From: Limnanthes douglasii subsp. nivea
Taxonomy: Eukaryota > Streptophyta > Magnoliopsida > Brassicales > Limnanthaceae
Assembly (NCBI GenBank): GCA_036936605.1
Contig: JAUPFV010000004.1
Location: 88,562,334-88,626,333 of the forward strand
Direction of reading: 5' to 3'
DNA length: 64,000 nucleotides
Shown: one piece after another, positions 33,612 to 46,625 of the stretch
How positions within the stretch are numbered: position 1 is the first letter of the stretch
Layout of the letters: every line of letters starts with the position of its first letter
Translations under genes and position numbers: made by a program
Notes under the pieces: generated by a model
Databases searched by the model: none
Told to the model about the DNA's origin: nothing
The model's input: only the letters and a program-made list of their open reading frames with translations

Positions 33612-33765
33612 CGGAAGATTTCGACGAGCCACGGCGAGGTTCAAAATCCAATTCAAATACTACGGAAGACTTCGACGAACAGTAGATTTAAAATCCAATT
33701 CAAATACTACGAAAGACTTCGACGAACAGTGGATTAAAAATCCAACGTTTAATGATTCAAATATC
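33612..33765. repeat. 47-bp minisatellite, three copies, in the peroxidase intron
   Basis: Units contain GACTTCGACGAACAGT and AAAATCCAATTCAAATACTA at 47-50-bp spacing. The apparent plus-strand protein of 64 residues is only the repeat read through. Confidence 0.85.
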
Positions 33766-34189
33766 TAGTATGTTTTTTTTCTAATTTTTAAATATTTTAG
33801 TGGATTTATTTAAAATAACTCAGCAAGTCCAAACATGTATTTTATTAATTTTTGATTTTATTAATTTTTGAATATTTTATTACATTTTGGATTAAACTTT
33901 GGCTCGTTTTCTATTCGAGCTCTAAAACCCTATTTCCTCCATAATCAGTTTTGATAGTTTGAAATTTATTTTCTAAACTTTGGTGGTTCTATATCCGTAA
34001 GGTCAGCCTCTATCATTATTAATGTTTTTAATATTTGTACCTAAACGTTAAAAGACATGTACTATAGGATCGAGGGAGTATATATCATGTATCGTACCAA
34101 CAAGAGCAACCAGATCTTGGGTGTTGAGACCAAAGGCTAAGAACTTCTGCTTTTGGACAAATATCGAGTCAGTAGGACTAGGAAGATTA

Positions 34190-34453
<264 letters not shown>

Positions 34454-34799
34454 TCAACTAAGACCGAGGTTGGCACCTGCAGTCCTTTCTGTGTTAGGTC
34501 CAGAAATAAGGACAGAAGCGTCGCATCCGTCGACAAAACAATCATGAAAATGCATCCTGAGTATACCAGGAGCAATGGTTGGATCAGATTGAAAATGGGA
34601 TCGGACAGTTGCCCTAACAATTGATTCGGCACGAGGGCATGAGCTAGAGTAGAACCCTACATGTGTAGTGCCGGCTTGGCTTCGGACCAAGGTAGCAAAC
34701 AAAAGTAGTAGCAAAAGGAATATAGTTGTTGGGAGAGCCATTAAAATGTAGATTTGAATTAAGGTTTTGAGAGAGATGGTGATGGAAATGATAGATAGA

Positions 34800-34830
34800 G
34801 GAGAGTATGTATATATACTATATAGTGAGG
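34800..34830 (-). promoter_or_regulatory. Candidate TATA region of the peroxidase gene
   Basis: On the minus strand this reads CTATATAGTATATATAC, 65-85 bases upstream of the ATG. That leaves room for a short 5' UTR. No other upstream element is asserted. Confidence 0.5.
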
Positions 34831-34849
34831 GGAAGTCAAAGTAAGCAAA

Positions 34850-36000
34850 GGCAGGTCCAGTAGATGATTAGTACAAAGGGAATGGTAGGATCGATGATGT
34901 CCTTTTACCGATTACAGCTGTCTTCGGACACCACCTATGTTTTGTATCTCCCATAGAATCAATATTTTATGTTTACTTTTATTTAATAAAAGTAATCTAA
35001 ACAAAATTAGTATGACATAGGTAGACGATTCATGCATTAGAAGGAAAGTTCACGTAAAGAATAGTTCTACTTCTAGCAATGATAATTTTAACGTATAAAT
35101 AAATTCTGAAAAAAATATTCACGTGAAAAAAGCGAGAAATTTTATTATTCAATTTTAAAGGTGAGGAATATTTTCATGTATAACTGATAAATTATGAAAG
35201 GGAGAACAATTTCCATGTATAAATAAATTGCAGAGAAACGAGAAAGTACGTCATATTCACAAGCTGTTATACTTTGGAGTATGGATCAGCATTTACAAAA
35301 CGCCACATGTGAAACTATACTCTGTAAACTATGTTGGAGATATTTCTAACAAACTATTTGTTTTGACTGAGATTAGAGTCATGTCGGGTTCAATAATGAT
35401 AATATCCGAGTAGATTTACGATAAATTTTGAGCTGTCGAATTTAAATCCAAATTCGAATCCTTTCCTAATATTCGAGTTTGTTTCGGATTCAATTATGTT
35501 CAACTATTTTATTTAATTATATTTAATAAAAACACACATAAATAGTAATTATTATAACAATAAATTATATTTATATTTTTTGATAAAGAAAACTTAAAGT
35601 AAGATATAATTATATAGGACTGCATAGTATTTTCCTGATAACAATGTAAGCAAAAAAAAAAATAACAAATGTTCAAAACATGAAACAATAAACAATTAAT
35701 TAGTAATAATAAACAAAATCAAATTTTTTTTTGTTTTAGAGTCTGTAGTTAGAATGCTAGATTGTTAATAACGAACTTTATTAAAATGTTAACATGTTTT
35801 GTACCAAATATGATAAACCAACACAAAATTCGGATCGTAAGAGATGATCCTGACTCGACGAAGAAAGGGACTATAAAGTGGTTATTTCTAACCCGGTGGA
35901 CAAACTATGATGGAGAAGGAGAAGTTTCACACATACAACTTTCTTAATTAGACGAAAAGGACACACCGCGAGGAGGTGATTGATTGATTCAACAGAGTTG
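34850..36000. other. Intergenic, no gene seen
   Basis: This is AT-rich DNA. Around 35085-35245 short pieces recur (GTATAAATAAATT; ATTTTCATGTATA; GAGAAA), suggesting worn local duplications. No coding region is supported. Confidence 0.45.
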
Positions 36001-39000
36001 TTACACAGGACACATTGTGGGCAATGTTATAACCCAAAAATATGAGTTTATACTTACTAATGGGTTTCCCTTGTACAATCAGACAAGAAAAAAAAAGAGT
36101 GTCTATAAATGTTGAATTTGTTCCATATTTGACTTACCTAGGAAACAATGGGGGTCGAGTTCGAAAGAGGATGATAAGTACTATTAATCGTAAAAGTCTT
36201 ACTCCTCCAGTTGGGGATTTTTTTTGGAGATGCAAATGGTGGGTTTTTCTACATGAGCGAATTTGAGTAGGCCAATTCTCAATCTCACTTGAGTTGATAT
36301 TAAATATTTTTATTGTTATTCATACGAAAAAACGAGTATACTAAGACCATAACATCCCACTAAGAATTAGGTTAGAGACATGAATCATTCACAAGGGAGG
36401 TAGAGCCACCGATTTCGATTTTAGACTTATAGAGTTTGACAGTAATAGTTTTGCTACCCAAACAAATTTGAACGGGACAACTTTAAGAGCCATTTGAGAT
36501 GATATATGCAAATTTTTTATGCATAAATAATAACGAATAATACCATGACCATATCGGTCTATCAGAGAATTAAAGTAGAGTCAGAGATCATATTAGATAG
36601 AGGTGGAGCCACCGTTTCCAATTTGAGATTTGTAGAGTTCATCGGCAGTGGTTCTTATGATAAGAATTTCCCTCCACCCCTAGCTAGGGGAGGAACCGAC
36701 TAGCAACTTCCATAGGTTCTATTTTTTAAGGTTCTTGGAAAACATTTAGTCACACGAAAATGAAGTGAACTTGTCAATCAAAATGGAGCAAACGGGTTTA
36801 AGAGCGACCGCCTGATTCTAAACCTTCAAGTATAAAATCAAAAGGTCGTGATTATTTGTGGGAAAGGAAACGCAGGCCCATACTACATTAGAACTTGATA
36901 TCTTCATCTATGAGTCATACCAAATAATCATATATGACTAGTAAACTTGGTCAACGAAAAGAACAATTTTTATAAGTTGGGGCCTCCCATCATAATATAG
37001 AAATTTTAAGGTTCAAGAGTTTATACGAGAGGTGATTTTGTAAAATTAAGGTCTGTAGTAATTAAGAGATAGGGAATTTGTGATTAACGGGACCCAGATA
37101 TAACGAATCAAGAGGGTGCCTTCCTTTAAATCTAAGAGATATGTTATGTTGTGATGTGAAGTATCATAAACATCCAAAAAGAACAATTGGATATTTATTT
37201 GGTTAACGTTCATAGCCGAAAATGAGACAAATTTTGAAAGACCCTTTTTTATATAAGGGTGATGTAATTTATGTCCGCCCGACTAAAAATCATAAGGTTG
37301 TCTGTAATGCAGAGTTTTATGATTTTGAGTTCGTAAAACTTCAAATGAAATTTGAAAGTTCCTAATTTTCTCTTTCAGGATACTCGTAAGTACATGCATT
37401 ACTAGTACGAAGAGAAATGATGAGAGAGCTATCCTTATCGAGTGTCTTTTTTACCTTTTAGAGAATTGAAGGAATTTCAGTTAATATTTATAGAGTATGA
37501 GGAGTGATATACGTTGGATGATTCGAGATACCATCAATGGGGAAAGTCCATGGATACAATAACGTCATGAAGAAGGCACCAGCGGACGTTAACAAAACCT
37601 TTCATTAGATAGATTTTTAGTGCCGTGTGTGGATCTTTCTTATTAGTGTTGTAGCCCTAATAAAGTTTATGGGATACAAATATACTATCAGAGATACTTC
37701 TATCACAAATAAAGAAAGATTGGGAGGATTCAATATGGTAGGGAAGGGAATCTTTATTCATATTGGCTAGGATTTTTTATATAACAATGTTGATAACATT
37801 ACATTAGGCTATAGCTCTGAAGTCGGTAGAGGATCAAAGATGATTGAGTTTGGCTGTGATGATAGACATGTCAGAACCTTCAATTGAGTGGTTCCAACTA
37901 GTTGTGATGATAGACATCAAATTCAGGCGGAATTACTACATGTTAAATAAATGAACTGGTTTTTTGTCTATGTAACTAGGAATATTAAGGTATATGACAA
38001 TTGGGGTATGGTTTGAAGTTCTAAGGTAGTCATAATTGATAAAGAAAGTAAGAGAATAGTTATCCCAAAGGTTATTTACAAGGAAATAGTTGATTTTGGA
38101 GGAAATTTGATTACTAACTTGCTTATTAGACTAACAATATTAAAAAGCAGTAGCTCAAAGTTTTATAATCTCGCATGAGTAACAACTACTATTGAAGTCG
38201 TTAATTGTAGAGATACAGATGTCAGAATTGGTTGTTCGGTATTATGGCTTACGAATGACATTGAAGTCGTTAACTATGATACTAGTGGTTGTAGTATGTG
38301 AGTTTGAGATGGTGGTAAGCTTAATCTAGAGAGGGATATGATCTACGGTCTCGTTTGAGTCGTATATTACAAAAAGATAGAATTTGATACTTGAAGCAAT
38401 GTATGTGACACTATATTCTAAGATTTGGATGGTGGACTTTTAAAATCAGTTTTAGATATAATAGAGTTCCATACTAATCATATTTTACCATAAGGATGGT
38501 CATAATGATTTTTTTTAAAGTTATAAAAAGGAAACATGGTTCTCATAATACTATCTACTTTAAATTCATGAAATTTAGTTTTTATACAATAAAGAAGTGA
38601 AATATGATTATTGAAGATGAATTTTATGACCTCTTAATGGCGGATTGGGTCATTAAGACCTCTAAAATTCCAAGATAAAAAATAATGCATAGTATGTGGA
38701 TTACAACTTACCAATAAGTACAGATCAATGACCATATTATCATCTTCATGTGGTGTAACAACGGCTAGAAAAGAAGTTATACGATAATGTGGGATTAGAA
38801 AGGTGACATTCTCAGTCTATAGCTCGCGTGGAAGATTGTACAATTTGACCCATAACAAGATGACTTTGAGAGGTCGTTTGCGGATGAGGCCATGAACTCT
38901 CATCCCTTGATAAAGATCGAATGTCTATCGAATAACCAAAGGAAATTATCTAGGATATAGGTTGCATTCTTTGAAGAATTAAAACTGAAGTAAAAGTAGC

Positions 39001-40620
39001 ATGGCGATGTAACTTTGAGTTCTTGGATGCCATGCATGTTACACATCTTGACAATGATGACTTAAACATGGTATGAGGTATGTTATTTCCTTATAAATTA
39101 ATCAATGAGATGTTTAGCCCATACATGCTTGTCTCCATAAGTATCGTCCAGAGGGACGATTATTTCATCATTTGTTATTCGATATGTTGTATTTTATCAA
39201 CTGACATTCTAAAGTGATGGTCTTGAAGTACATAGACAATGTTGGCTCATGTCTGGACTGCAAGTGGGGGAAACATTTCTTGGATTATCGAGTGGAACAA
39301 GGCAACTGAGATATTATTGTGGATAAAGGTAACTGATGGTACAGGGGTTCATAATATTATGGTAATTGGGATGGTAGTTTGCTGCATGAAAAAAACATAG
39401 ATAGGAGTCGAGAGAAGGATGAGGGGTTTAAAAGTTAGTAACACGAGATTGGAAGGAAGAGGCTTGGGAAGTCGTGTAACCTGGATGATAAGTATGGGCA
39501 GCTCTGGAACCAAGTAAGAGAAGAAATTTCATGACCTTGACTATTATGACCATGAATGATGGAAGGAAAGAGTTATTGGGGGTTAGGACCTAGAGAGATA
39601 CGTGGACCACAACTTGCATGTAGGTTATTTTAGGAGGTGGTAGTTATTGTACGAGGGTGATAATAGTTGAATGGGTGAGGGTGAGATGAAGCAAGTTGGA
39701 GCGGCTGTGAAGTTCGTGAATACTAAGAGAAATTCAATTCCGGTTTAGTAGAGAGCTTAGGGATATATTTTATTGGTGGGCTTTGAGATGGTAGCAGGGG
39801 GTATTGTGAACGTAGGCGTGGTATGGATTGGGTTTGTTTGTTAAAATATAAATTAAAGAATTGTTCAATATCAAATAAGCGTGGAAGCATGCTTGAGGAA
39901 TATGTAGTTGTTTTTTCATGCGTATCTTTTGATAGGGTTGCGTTTGGAGACGGGTTAGGTTGGTTTATGGGAATAATTTTGGTGATCAGGTGTGCCAGAT
40001 CTAAGCTTAAGTGAGCGTTTTTTAATGGGGAAGTATGAGAGGAATTTGGTTGGTTTTAGTTTTGTTTAAATGGGGGGATTCATTCTACACATAATTGTAC
40101 AGGTCGGGAAAAGCTCACAAGGTTCGATCGTATTGATGATCGGAGGATGGAAAGTAACAGATTTGACCACTGACGCAACATTAGATATAGAGATAAAAAA
40201 TGTGGAATTGGGGGTGATAAATATACCTAGGGCGTTAAGATTTGAGGATCTCTAGTAGTGACAAGAAAGTGATGGGGAAAAGATAGAATACGGGAATTAA
40301 TGGATTATTGTGATGGGTCAGGCATAATGTTGCCGTGGTTGTGGACGTTTAAGGCTTGCAATGTGCCTGAAAGAAATTAAGGGCACTCAAAACCAAGGAA
40401 GACATACGATTGAGTTTGAGTTTGAGGTGGAGTCATCTAGTTCATCCGGGTTTTCATCTATTCACATCACCATATGGCAGTGAGCTTGCATGTTGTTTTA
40501 AGGATATGAGTGAGACATAGGCTTCTAAAAGTTATCTTGCCTCAACGAGAGCTTCATGACAAGCTAAGTATTGGGTCATGAACTGAGGATCTACTAGTGT
40601 AGCAAAAGACTCCGATAGCG
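36000..40620. other. 4.6 kb of unrecognised decayed sequence
   Basis: I see no domain. A diverged direct repeat (AGAGCCACCGATTTCGATTT at 36404; GGAGCCACCGTTTCCAATTT at 36605) repeats about 200 bp apart. From about 37000 to 40500 the plus strand is markedly rich in G over C. Short frames (39823-40014, 40070-40255) have no recognisable motif. It is probably very old transposon sequence. Confidence 0.45.
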
Positions 40621-40627
40621 AGAATTT

Positions 40628-41318
40628 TGAGGGTCCGAGGTGCACATGCAGAGGTAAGAAAAAAAATAACGAGACCCGTGAGATGTCGAGAGGGTTGGGG
40701 TACATGGATATAATGAGGGTGATGAAGCGAAAGACATAAAAGAAGATAGCATGTAATAAAGAACATATGTTTGCATATCAACCGGAGTGGCCGAGACACA
40801 CACAATAGGTTAGTTGTTTTTTTACTAATTGGTTGTTTTTTTATGTTGATTAAGATTCTTTTTGGAAGATCTGGCACTTTTGTGTGTGTTAACCATGGTA
40901 ACAAAAAACAAAAATGTAGCTATGCACTCATGGAAGAATATTTTTACAAATTCTACATAAAGAAAGGAGTTTGTGAATGAGGTATGTTTTGCTTGTAAGA
41001 ACTTGATCTTAAAATGAATCTTGTTTGAGATGAGTGAATGATTTTGTTGTCATAGAAAACTAAAAGGTTTCTTATGGGGGTATAGTATACCAAATAATTT
41101 TATCGAGGTAATAACCCAAGGTGTAGCAAGCAATTATTACTTTATTGACGTAAAAATAGAGAAGATAAATGTATTGGAAACGACCTAAAGGTTTCGTGAG
41201 CTAGGATATTAAATAAGACAGAGGCAATTGAGTTGGCATGCATCAAAACAAAATGTTTTTACTTTCCTTGATGAACGACATAATCATTATCCAGTCCAAC
41301 ATGATTCATCATCCGGGA
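40628..41318. repeat. About 690-bp direct tandem duplication, copy 1
   Basis: This runs from TTTGAGGGTCCGAGGTGCAC to about ATCATCCGGGAG. It matches the composite of 41319-41387 plus 46626-47270. Shared landmarks are ATGCAGAGGTAA, GTGAGATGTCGAGAG, TATGTTTGCAT, GTGTTAACCATGGTAA, GAGGTATGTTTTGCTTGTAAGAAC and GAGAAGATAAATGTATTGGAAAC. Neither copy codes for a protein I recognise. Confidence 0.85.
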
Positions 41319-41387
41319 GAATTTGGAGGGTCTGAGGTCTCCATGCAGAGGTAATAAAAAGGGCAGTGAGACCGGTGAGATGTCGAG
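41319..41387. repeat. 690-bp duplication, copy 2, left part
   Basis: AATTTGGAGGGTCTGAGG to GATGTCGAG corresponds to 40628-40697 of copy 1. It is interrupted by copia element D and continues at 46626. Confidence 0.8.
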
Positions 41388-41800
41388 AGTCAGATGTAAG
41401 GTTGTGTACGAGACCACCATGAAAGGTAGCAAGAAGGAAAGTGAGGAGATAGTCGATGATAACACTAGCTTGAGCTCCTCACTTGGATTAACTCAAAACA
41501 CTGTAATGGACAACGTTTAGACTCTAGACTTGGGTCTAAATCGGGTCACTACTGAAAGCCTAGTCCATAAGCTTGTTGGAATTCTATATAAGGACCAAGT
41601 CTATACTTAAGTCTCTACAACTAAACAACCCTATTACTATAACCAAACAATATATATAGGATAGAATTAAGTAACAAACTCATGTGAGACTATTCTTTAG
41701 GTAGTTACAAAACTGTTTGTGTATATATTAATGAAGGGATTTATGTACATAAATTAATCAATTCAAATAAAAATCACATCTCTCTCTTCTAAATTTGACT
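41388..41800 (+). mobile_element. Left (5') LTR of Ty1/copia element D
   Basis: This is about 413 bp, collinear with 46206-46620 (GATGTAAGGTTGTG, CAAGTCTATACTTAAGTCTC, CATCTCTCTC and AAATTTGACT are shared). The ends are approximate within about 5 bp because the left terminus has mutated. Divergence is clearly above 10% by eye, so it is an old insertion. Confidence 0.85.
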
Positions 41801-41812
41801 TCGTATCAGAGC
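41801..41812 (+). other. Primer-binding site of element D
   Basis: TCGTATCAGAGC differs at one base from TGGTATCAGAGC, the initiator-tRNA-Met primer site usual in plant copia elements. Confidence 0.8.
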
Positions 41813-41826
41813 TCTTCAAGCCTTGA

Positions 41827-43230
41827 ATGGAAAATGCCAATGATTGTCCATCATTTAGCTCAGACTCCATGGGATTCATCTTTCCAAACAACTCGTCCAT
41901 CTCCTCAAAGAACCTGCAACTGCATTCAATCAGCAATGTTAATAATATTCATCTTGACTATAGTAATTATCTATTGTGGAAAACAATGGTAATGTCTATG
42001 ATTAAATGTAATAAACTAGGGGGTTTCATCACTGGACAAAATCTGTCTTCCTAGGTATGTTACTGATACTGAGGGAAATAGTCTGAAAACTCAGAGTTTG
42101 AAGACTGGATTGCTAAGGATCAGCTATTTCTTGGGTGGTTATACTCCACCATGAGCCCTAAGATAGCAGCTCAGCTGATGGAAGAAGAGTCTGCTAAGGA
42201 TCTTTGGAAAGTTGTTGACGAATTGTCTGTCTCACAGATTAGAGCCAAAATTACAAACTACAAGGCTGAGTTCCAAAGAACTCGTAAAGGGGCCTCTTCT
42301 ATCTAAACAAAATGAAACTGATATATGACAATCTAATACTAACTGGCTTCCTGACTTATATGGATGACTTGTTAACCCAAGTGCTTGCAGGTCTTGATTC
42401 AGAATACACACATATTGGTGTTAGCCTAGCAGATAAGGAAGGGCTGAGTTGGCTTGACTTATAAACCAGCTTTCTCACTTTTGAAAGAAGCCTTGAGTAA
42501 CTCACTAGTTAGCAGAACTCAGTTGCTAATATCAATATTTTTAATGAAAACTTCACACACAGAAGTGACTCCAAAAAACAATTTAATAACTCTAATCAGA
42601 AAGGGTTCTTTGGTCATAATAGGGGTTCAAACAAAGGCTAAAAAGGTAGATATAACTATATTTCCAACTATAATACATGAGGAAGGAGCAACTTCTACAG
42701 AGGTAGAGGTGAAAGGTTTTCACAGAATAAACCAGCCGGCCAGATCTGCAGCAGGTATGGTCATTCTGCTACAGTTTGATATTATAGGGATGATCCCTTA
42801 GTGATGGGTTCTACACCCTCAGAGCAGTCCAGATATGAAGGAGCTCAGATTTCTCTTCTTGCCACACAAGACACAACAAGTGAAGGGGTTTTGTATGCTG
42901 ACAATGGTGCTAGTCACCATGTCAAAGGAAGCACTAGTCAAATGACTCATAAATCTGAGTATTCAGGTAACAAACACATACTTGTTGGTAGTGGTGAGAG
43001 ACTCCCAATTTCTCATATTGGTCAAACCACCTTAAATTATTTAATTAAGGAGCCTATTTGTCTAAAACCTATTTTGCATGTTCCTAAAATCAATAAGAAT
43101 CTGTTATCTGTTTTTCAACTAACAAATTACAACAATGTGTTTGTTGAGTTTTATAAAGGCTTCTGCCTTGCGAAGGACAAGGAAACTTGGAGTATACTTC
43201 TCAGAGGGAGGTTTGAAGATGGGATTTAAA
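41827..43230 (+). pseudogene. gag and protease region of copia element D
   Basis: Gag pieces are HLDYSNYLLWKTMVMSMIK (41950-42010), EDWIAKDQLFLGWLYSTMSP (42100) and EESAKDLWKVVDELSV (42185). A knuckle remnant ICSRYGHSATV lies at 42744. The aspartic protease follows at 42890 (LYADNGASHHVKGS; the D-x-G-A-S-H-H block, here Asn before Gly-Ala). Then come the LPISHIGQT and LHVPKINKNLLSVFQL blocks to 43125. The stretch 42801-43229 is one 142-residue frame; elsewhere stops and shifts interrupt. Confidence 0.88.
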
Positions 43231-44165
43231 AGATGGATACTCTTTATCACTCACAGCCCACTCTTCATTTTACTCACAATCCACAAACTAATGTCTCTCG
43301 TTTCATTTTAAGTGTTTATAGTACTTTATCTAGTGTTGTATCTGAGTCCCTAAAAGATTGATGGCATAGCAATCTTGGCCATCCATCTCAAAGTGTTTTA
43401 GTTGTTGTTCTTAGGTCATGTAAGCTAAACTTTGTATTAAGAAATAACATCATTTGCTGTGGGGCTTGCCAATTAGACAAATCTCACAGTATGCCTTATT
43501 CTATGTATGTTTCTCATGCTAATAATATCATTGATCTAATGCACACTGATGTTTTGGAGATTGCAACTATTCAATCTACTGGGGGTTTAAATACTATGTG
43601 TTATTTATTGATGAATTTTCTAGATATATCTGGATATATCTCATCAAAGATAAGGGTCAAGTGTTGGAGGTGTTTAAAACTTTTAAAGTTCTAGTTGAAA
43701 CTCAGTTTGAAAGGTCAATAAAACAAGTCCAGAGTGACTGGGGGTCAGTTCAGACCTTTGGTCTCTTTAGCTAAGAATATTGGGTTTATATTGAGAAGGT
43801 CATGTCCTCATACCTCAGCCCAGAATTGTAGGGCTGATAGATAACATAGGAATTTGGTACTCTTCTAGCTCAAGCTCATCTACCCTACAAATTTTGGGTT
43901 GAGGCTTTTGAAACTAGTGTCTACCTAATCAACAGACTTCCAACACATATTCTTCGCAATAAATCTCCTTTTGAAACCCTCTTTTATAAGGTACCTAACT
44001 ATCTAGCTCTAAAAACTTCTGGGTGTTCTTGTTATCCTTGCTTAAGGCCCTATCAAACACACAAATTCCAGTTCCACTCTCTAAAATATGTATTCCTTGG
44101 GTATAGTCAGCATCACAAAGGCTATAAATGCCTCATCTCTACTGGCAGGTTATATGTCTCTAGAA
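43231..44165 (+). pseudogene. Integrase of copia element D
   Basis: The GAG-pre-integrase block WHSNLGHPSQSVL (43360) is followed by the C-x2-C part CCGACQLDKSHS (43458). The core follows, with MHTDVLEIATIQSTGGLN (43540) and a degraded second half (RRSCPHTSAQN near 43795, VYLINRLPTHILRN near 43920). The C-terminal block KYVFLGYSQHHKGYKCL lies near 44085-44140. Several frameshifts break it. The order PR-INT-RT-RH marks Ty1/copia. Confidence 0.87.
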
Positions 44166-44170
44166 ATGTA

Positions 44171-45640
44171 GTGTTTAATGAGAATGAATTCCCTTTTAAC
44201 ATTGTGTTCTTAAACACACATCAAGGTGAACAAGTTTCTAGTCTACCAGTCAGTCTTTGGTTACCTAGTTTTTCTGCAGGGTCTGTGACAAATGAAAATG
44301 TATCATCTTTGGGGTCCAACTCTGAAGCTCCAACTGAGCAGCACACACCATTGTATCCTGCTCACTTACATCAACATAGTCCAACTCCAGTTTCTCCGAC
44401 CCATAGTCATATGGTAACTAACCAACCACCTTTTCACTCACAACAAACAATCAAAAGTTCAACACTAAATCACACAGATACTATCAGCCATCAGCACTCA
44501 CATCATACACTTATATTATCAATCAACCTACCTTTTCATAACCCAAAACACCCTCCTAATCCTCACACACAAAACAATACACATATCATGCAGACCATAC
44601 AGAAAAGTGGCATATGCAAACCTAAGGTTCCTTATATTGGGGCTCTTGTTACTACTGATGAAGTTGTGTTTGAACCAACTCAGTTATATGAGGCTGTTGG
44701 GAATTATAAGTGGAAAGAGCCTATGACTAATGATTATAGAGCCTTGTTGGACAATAACACATGATCCCTGGTACCAGTGTCTTCTTCTCATTCAATTATG
44801 GGTTGCAAATGGGTATATAAGGTCAAGTATGGTATGGATGGTTCCGTTCAGAGATACAAGGCAAGGCTGGTGGCTAAAGGGTTTCCTGAGACAACTTAGG
44901 TTAATTTCTATGAAACCTTTAGTTCTGTGATTAAAGCTTCCACACTCAGGTTGATACTGACTATTATTGTTTCGAAAGGCTAGACAGTGAGGCAACTTGA
45001 CATTAATAATATCTTTCTTAATGGTGTTTTACAAGATATTGTGTATATGATACACCATGAGGGTTTTGAAGATCCTAATCATCCTACACACATATGTAAA
45101 CTACACAAAACTATCTATGGTTTAAAACAAGCTCCTAGAGTCTGGTATTCTAAACTAAGAGACACACTTCTCCGTTGGGGGTTATAAACTCAAAAGCAGA
45201 TTGATCACTAGTCTATCTTGTTTCTAACTCAGTTATACTTCTAATCCTAGTCTATGTTAATGACATCTTGGTGATAGGAAATAATACAACTTTCCTAACA
45301 CAATTTATTGGCAATCTCAATGCAACTTTTACACTCAAGGACATGGGGCCACTCTATCTATTCCTGGGAATATAGTTTCATCGTGACCATAAAGGTATCG
45401 ATCTAACACAACCCAACTACATAGAAAACTTACTGGTTGCGCAAGGTATCTCGATATCCAAGCCTTGTCCCATTCCTATGGTTGCTGGTACTCAACACTC
45501 CACACACGATGGCTCTTCTATTGTTTGTCCTACACGGTACAAGAGTTCTGTTATGAGCATTACAATATTTGACTCACACTAGACATGATATAGCTTATGT
45601 AGTTAACAAACTCAGTCAATATCAACAGATTCCTACGTTG
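44171..45640 (+). pseudogene. Linker and reverse transcriptase of copia element D
   Basis: A His/Pro/Ser/Thr-rich linker (44171-44600) precedes RT. RT blocks are [16 protein letters not shown] and [11 protein letters not shown] (44790-44885), [19 protein letters not shown] (44990), [15 protein letters not shown] (45113) and the catalytic box VYVNDILV (45250), where copia elements have VYVDDILV. Then comes FTLKDMGPLYLFLGI (45330). The Asp to Asn change and several stops mean it is dead. Confidence 0.88.
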
Positions 45641-46194
45641 ATGCACTAGCAAAGTCTTAAGAGGGTGTTGTGATACTTATCTGGGTGTCGATGACTGGGT
45701 CTTCACATCAAACCCCGTTATCAACTGCACCTCCATGGATACTCTGATGTTGATTGGGACTCTTCTCCTGATGATCGTCGCAGTGTGAGTACTTACTGTA
45801 TGTTTCTCAGTGAAACTCTCATCTCTTGGCCATCCAAGAAACAGAACATTTTCACTCGCTCCTCTAATGAATCTGAATATCGAACCCTAGCCAACTTGTC
45901 GTCTGAACTAATCTGTTTGAAATAGTTGCTTAGTGAGATTGAAATTCCTCTCATACCATATTCAGTATTGTGGTGCAAAAATTTGGGGTCCAGCTCTCTA
46001 GCCTCCAAATCTGGTCTTCCATGTTCGCATGAAACACATTGAATTAGACGTACACTTCATTAGGGATCAGGTTCTTCAGGGCTTGCTACAGATCTGGTAT
46101 GTACCCTCGCATGCCAGATTGTTGATTATCTCCTTCTTCCTCTTGGTTTCTCTTTCTTCGCAACAAACTTAGGCTCTTAGAGTCGCCGCTGCGT
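45641..46194 (+). pseudogene. RNase H of copia element D
   Basis: LHGYSDVDWDSSPDDRRSVS (45728), FLSETLISWPSKKQN (45807) and SSNESEYRTLANLSSELI (45860) form the copia RNase H, followed by a shifted KHIELDVHFIRDQVL-like end (46030). A polypurine stretch TTGAGGGGCGA (46195-46205) leads to the LTR. Confidence 0.85.
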
Positions 46195-46205
46195 TTGAGG
46201 GGCGA

Positions 46206-46620
46206 TGCCAGATGTAAGGTTGTGCAATAGACCACCATGGAATGCGACAAGAAGGAAAGTGAGGACCTAGTCGATAAAAAAAATTACTTGAGATCCTCAC
46301 TTAGGATTAACTAAAAACACTCTAATAAACAGTGTTTAGACTCTAAAATTGGGCCTGAATCGAGTCACTACTCGCCTAATCCACATGTTTTTTTGGTTTA
46401 TATCTAAGGTCCAAGTCTATACTTAAGTCTCTACAATAAACAACCCTATTACTATAACCAAACAATAAATATATATGATAGAATTGAGTAACAAACTCAC
46501 ATGATAATATTCTTTAGGTTGTTACAAAATTGTTTGTGTATATATTAAGGAAGGGACTATTGTACAGAATTTAATCAATTCAGTGAATAAAAATTACATC
46601 TCTCTCTCCTAAATTTGACT
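46206..46620 (+). mobile_element. Right (3') LTR of element D
   Basis: This is 415 bp and begins TGCCAGATGTAAGG directly after the polypurine tract. The next bases TCGAA match TCGAG at 41383-41387 with one change, a plausible 5-bp target-site duplication. The copy-1 sequence of the 690-bp repeat supports this junction. Confidence 0.85.
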
Positions 46621-46625
46621 TCGAA

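Noticed and set aside
33574..33768. 64-residue Arg/Asn-rich frame
   Set aside because: It is the 47-bp minisatellite read through.
34454..34456. TGA as selenocysteine or readthrough
   Set aside because: Land plants lack the selenocysteine system, class III peroxidases do not use it, and no structure was seen.
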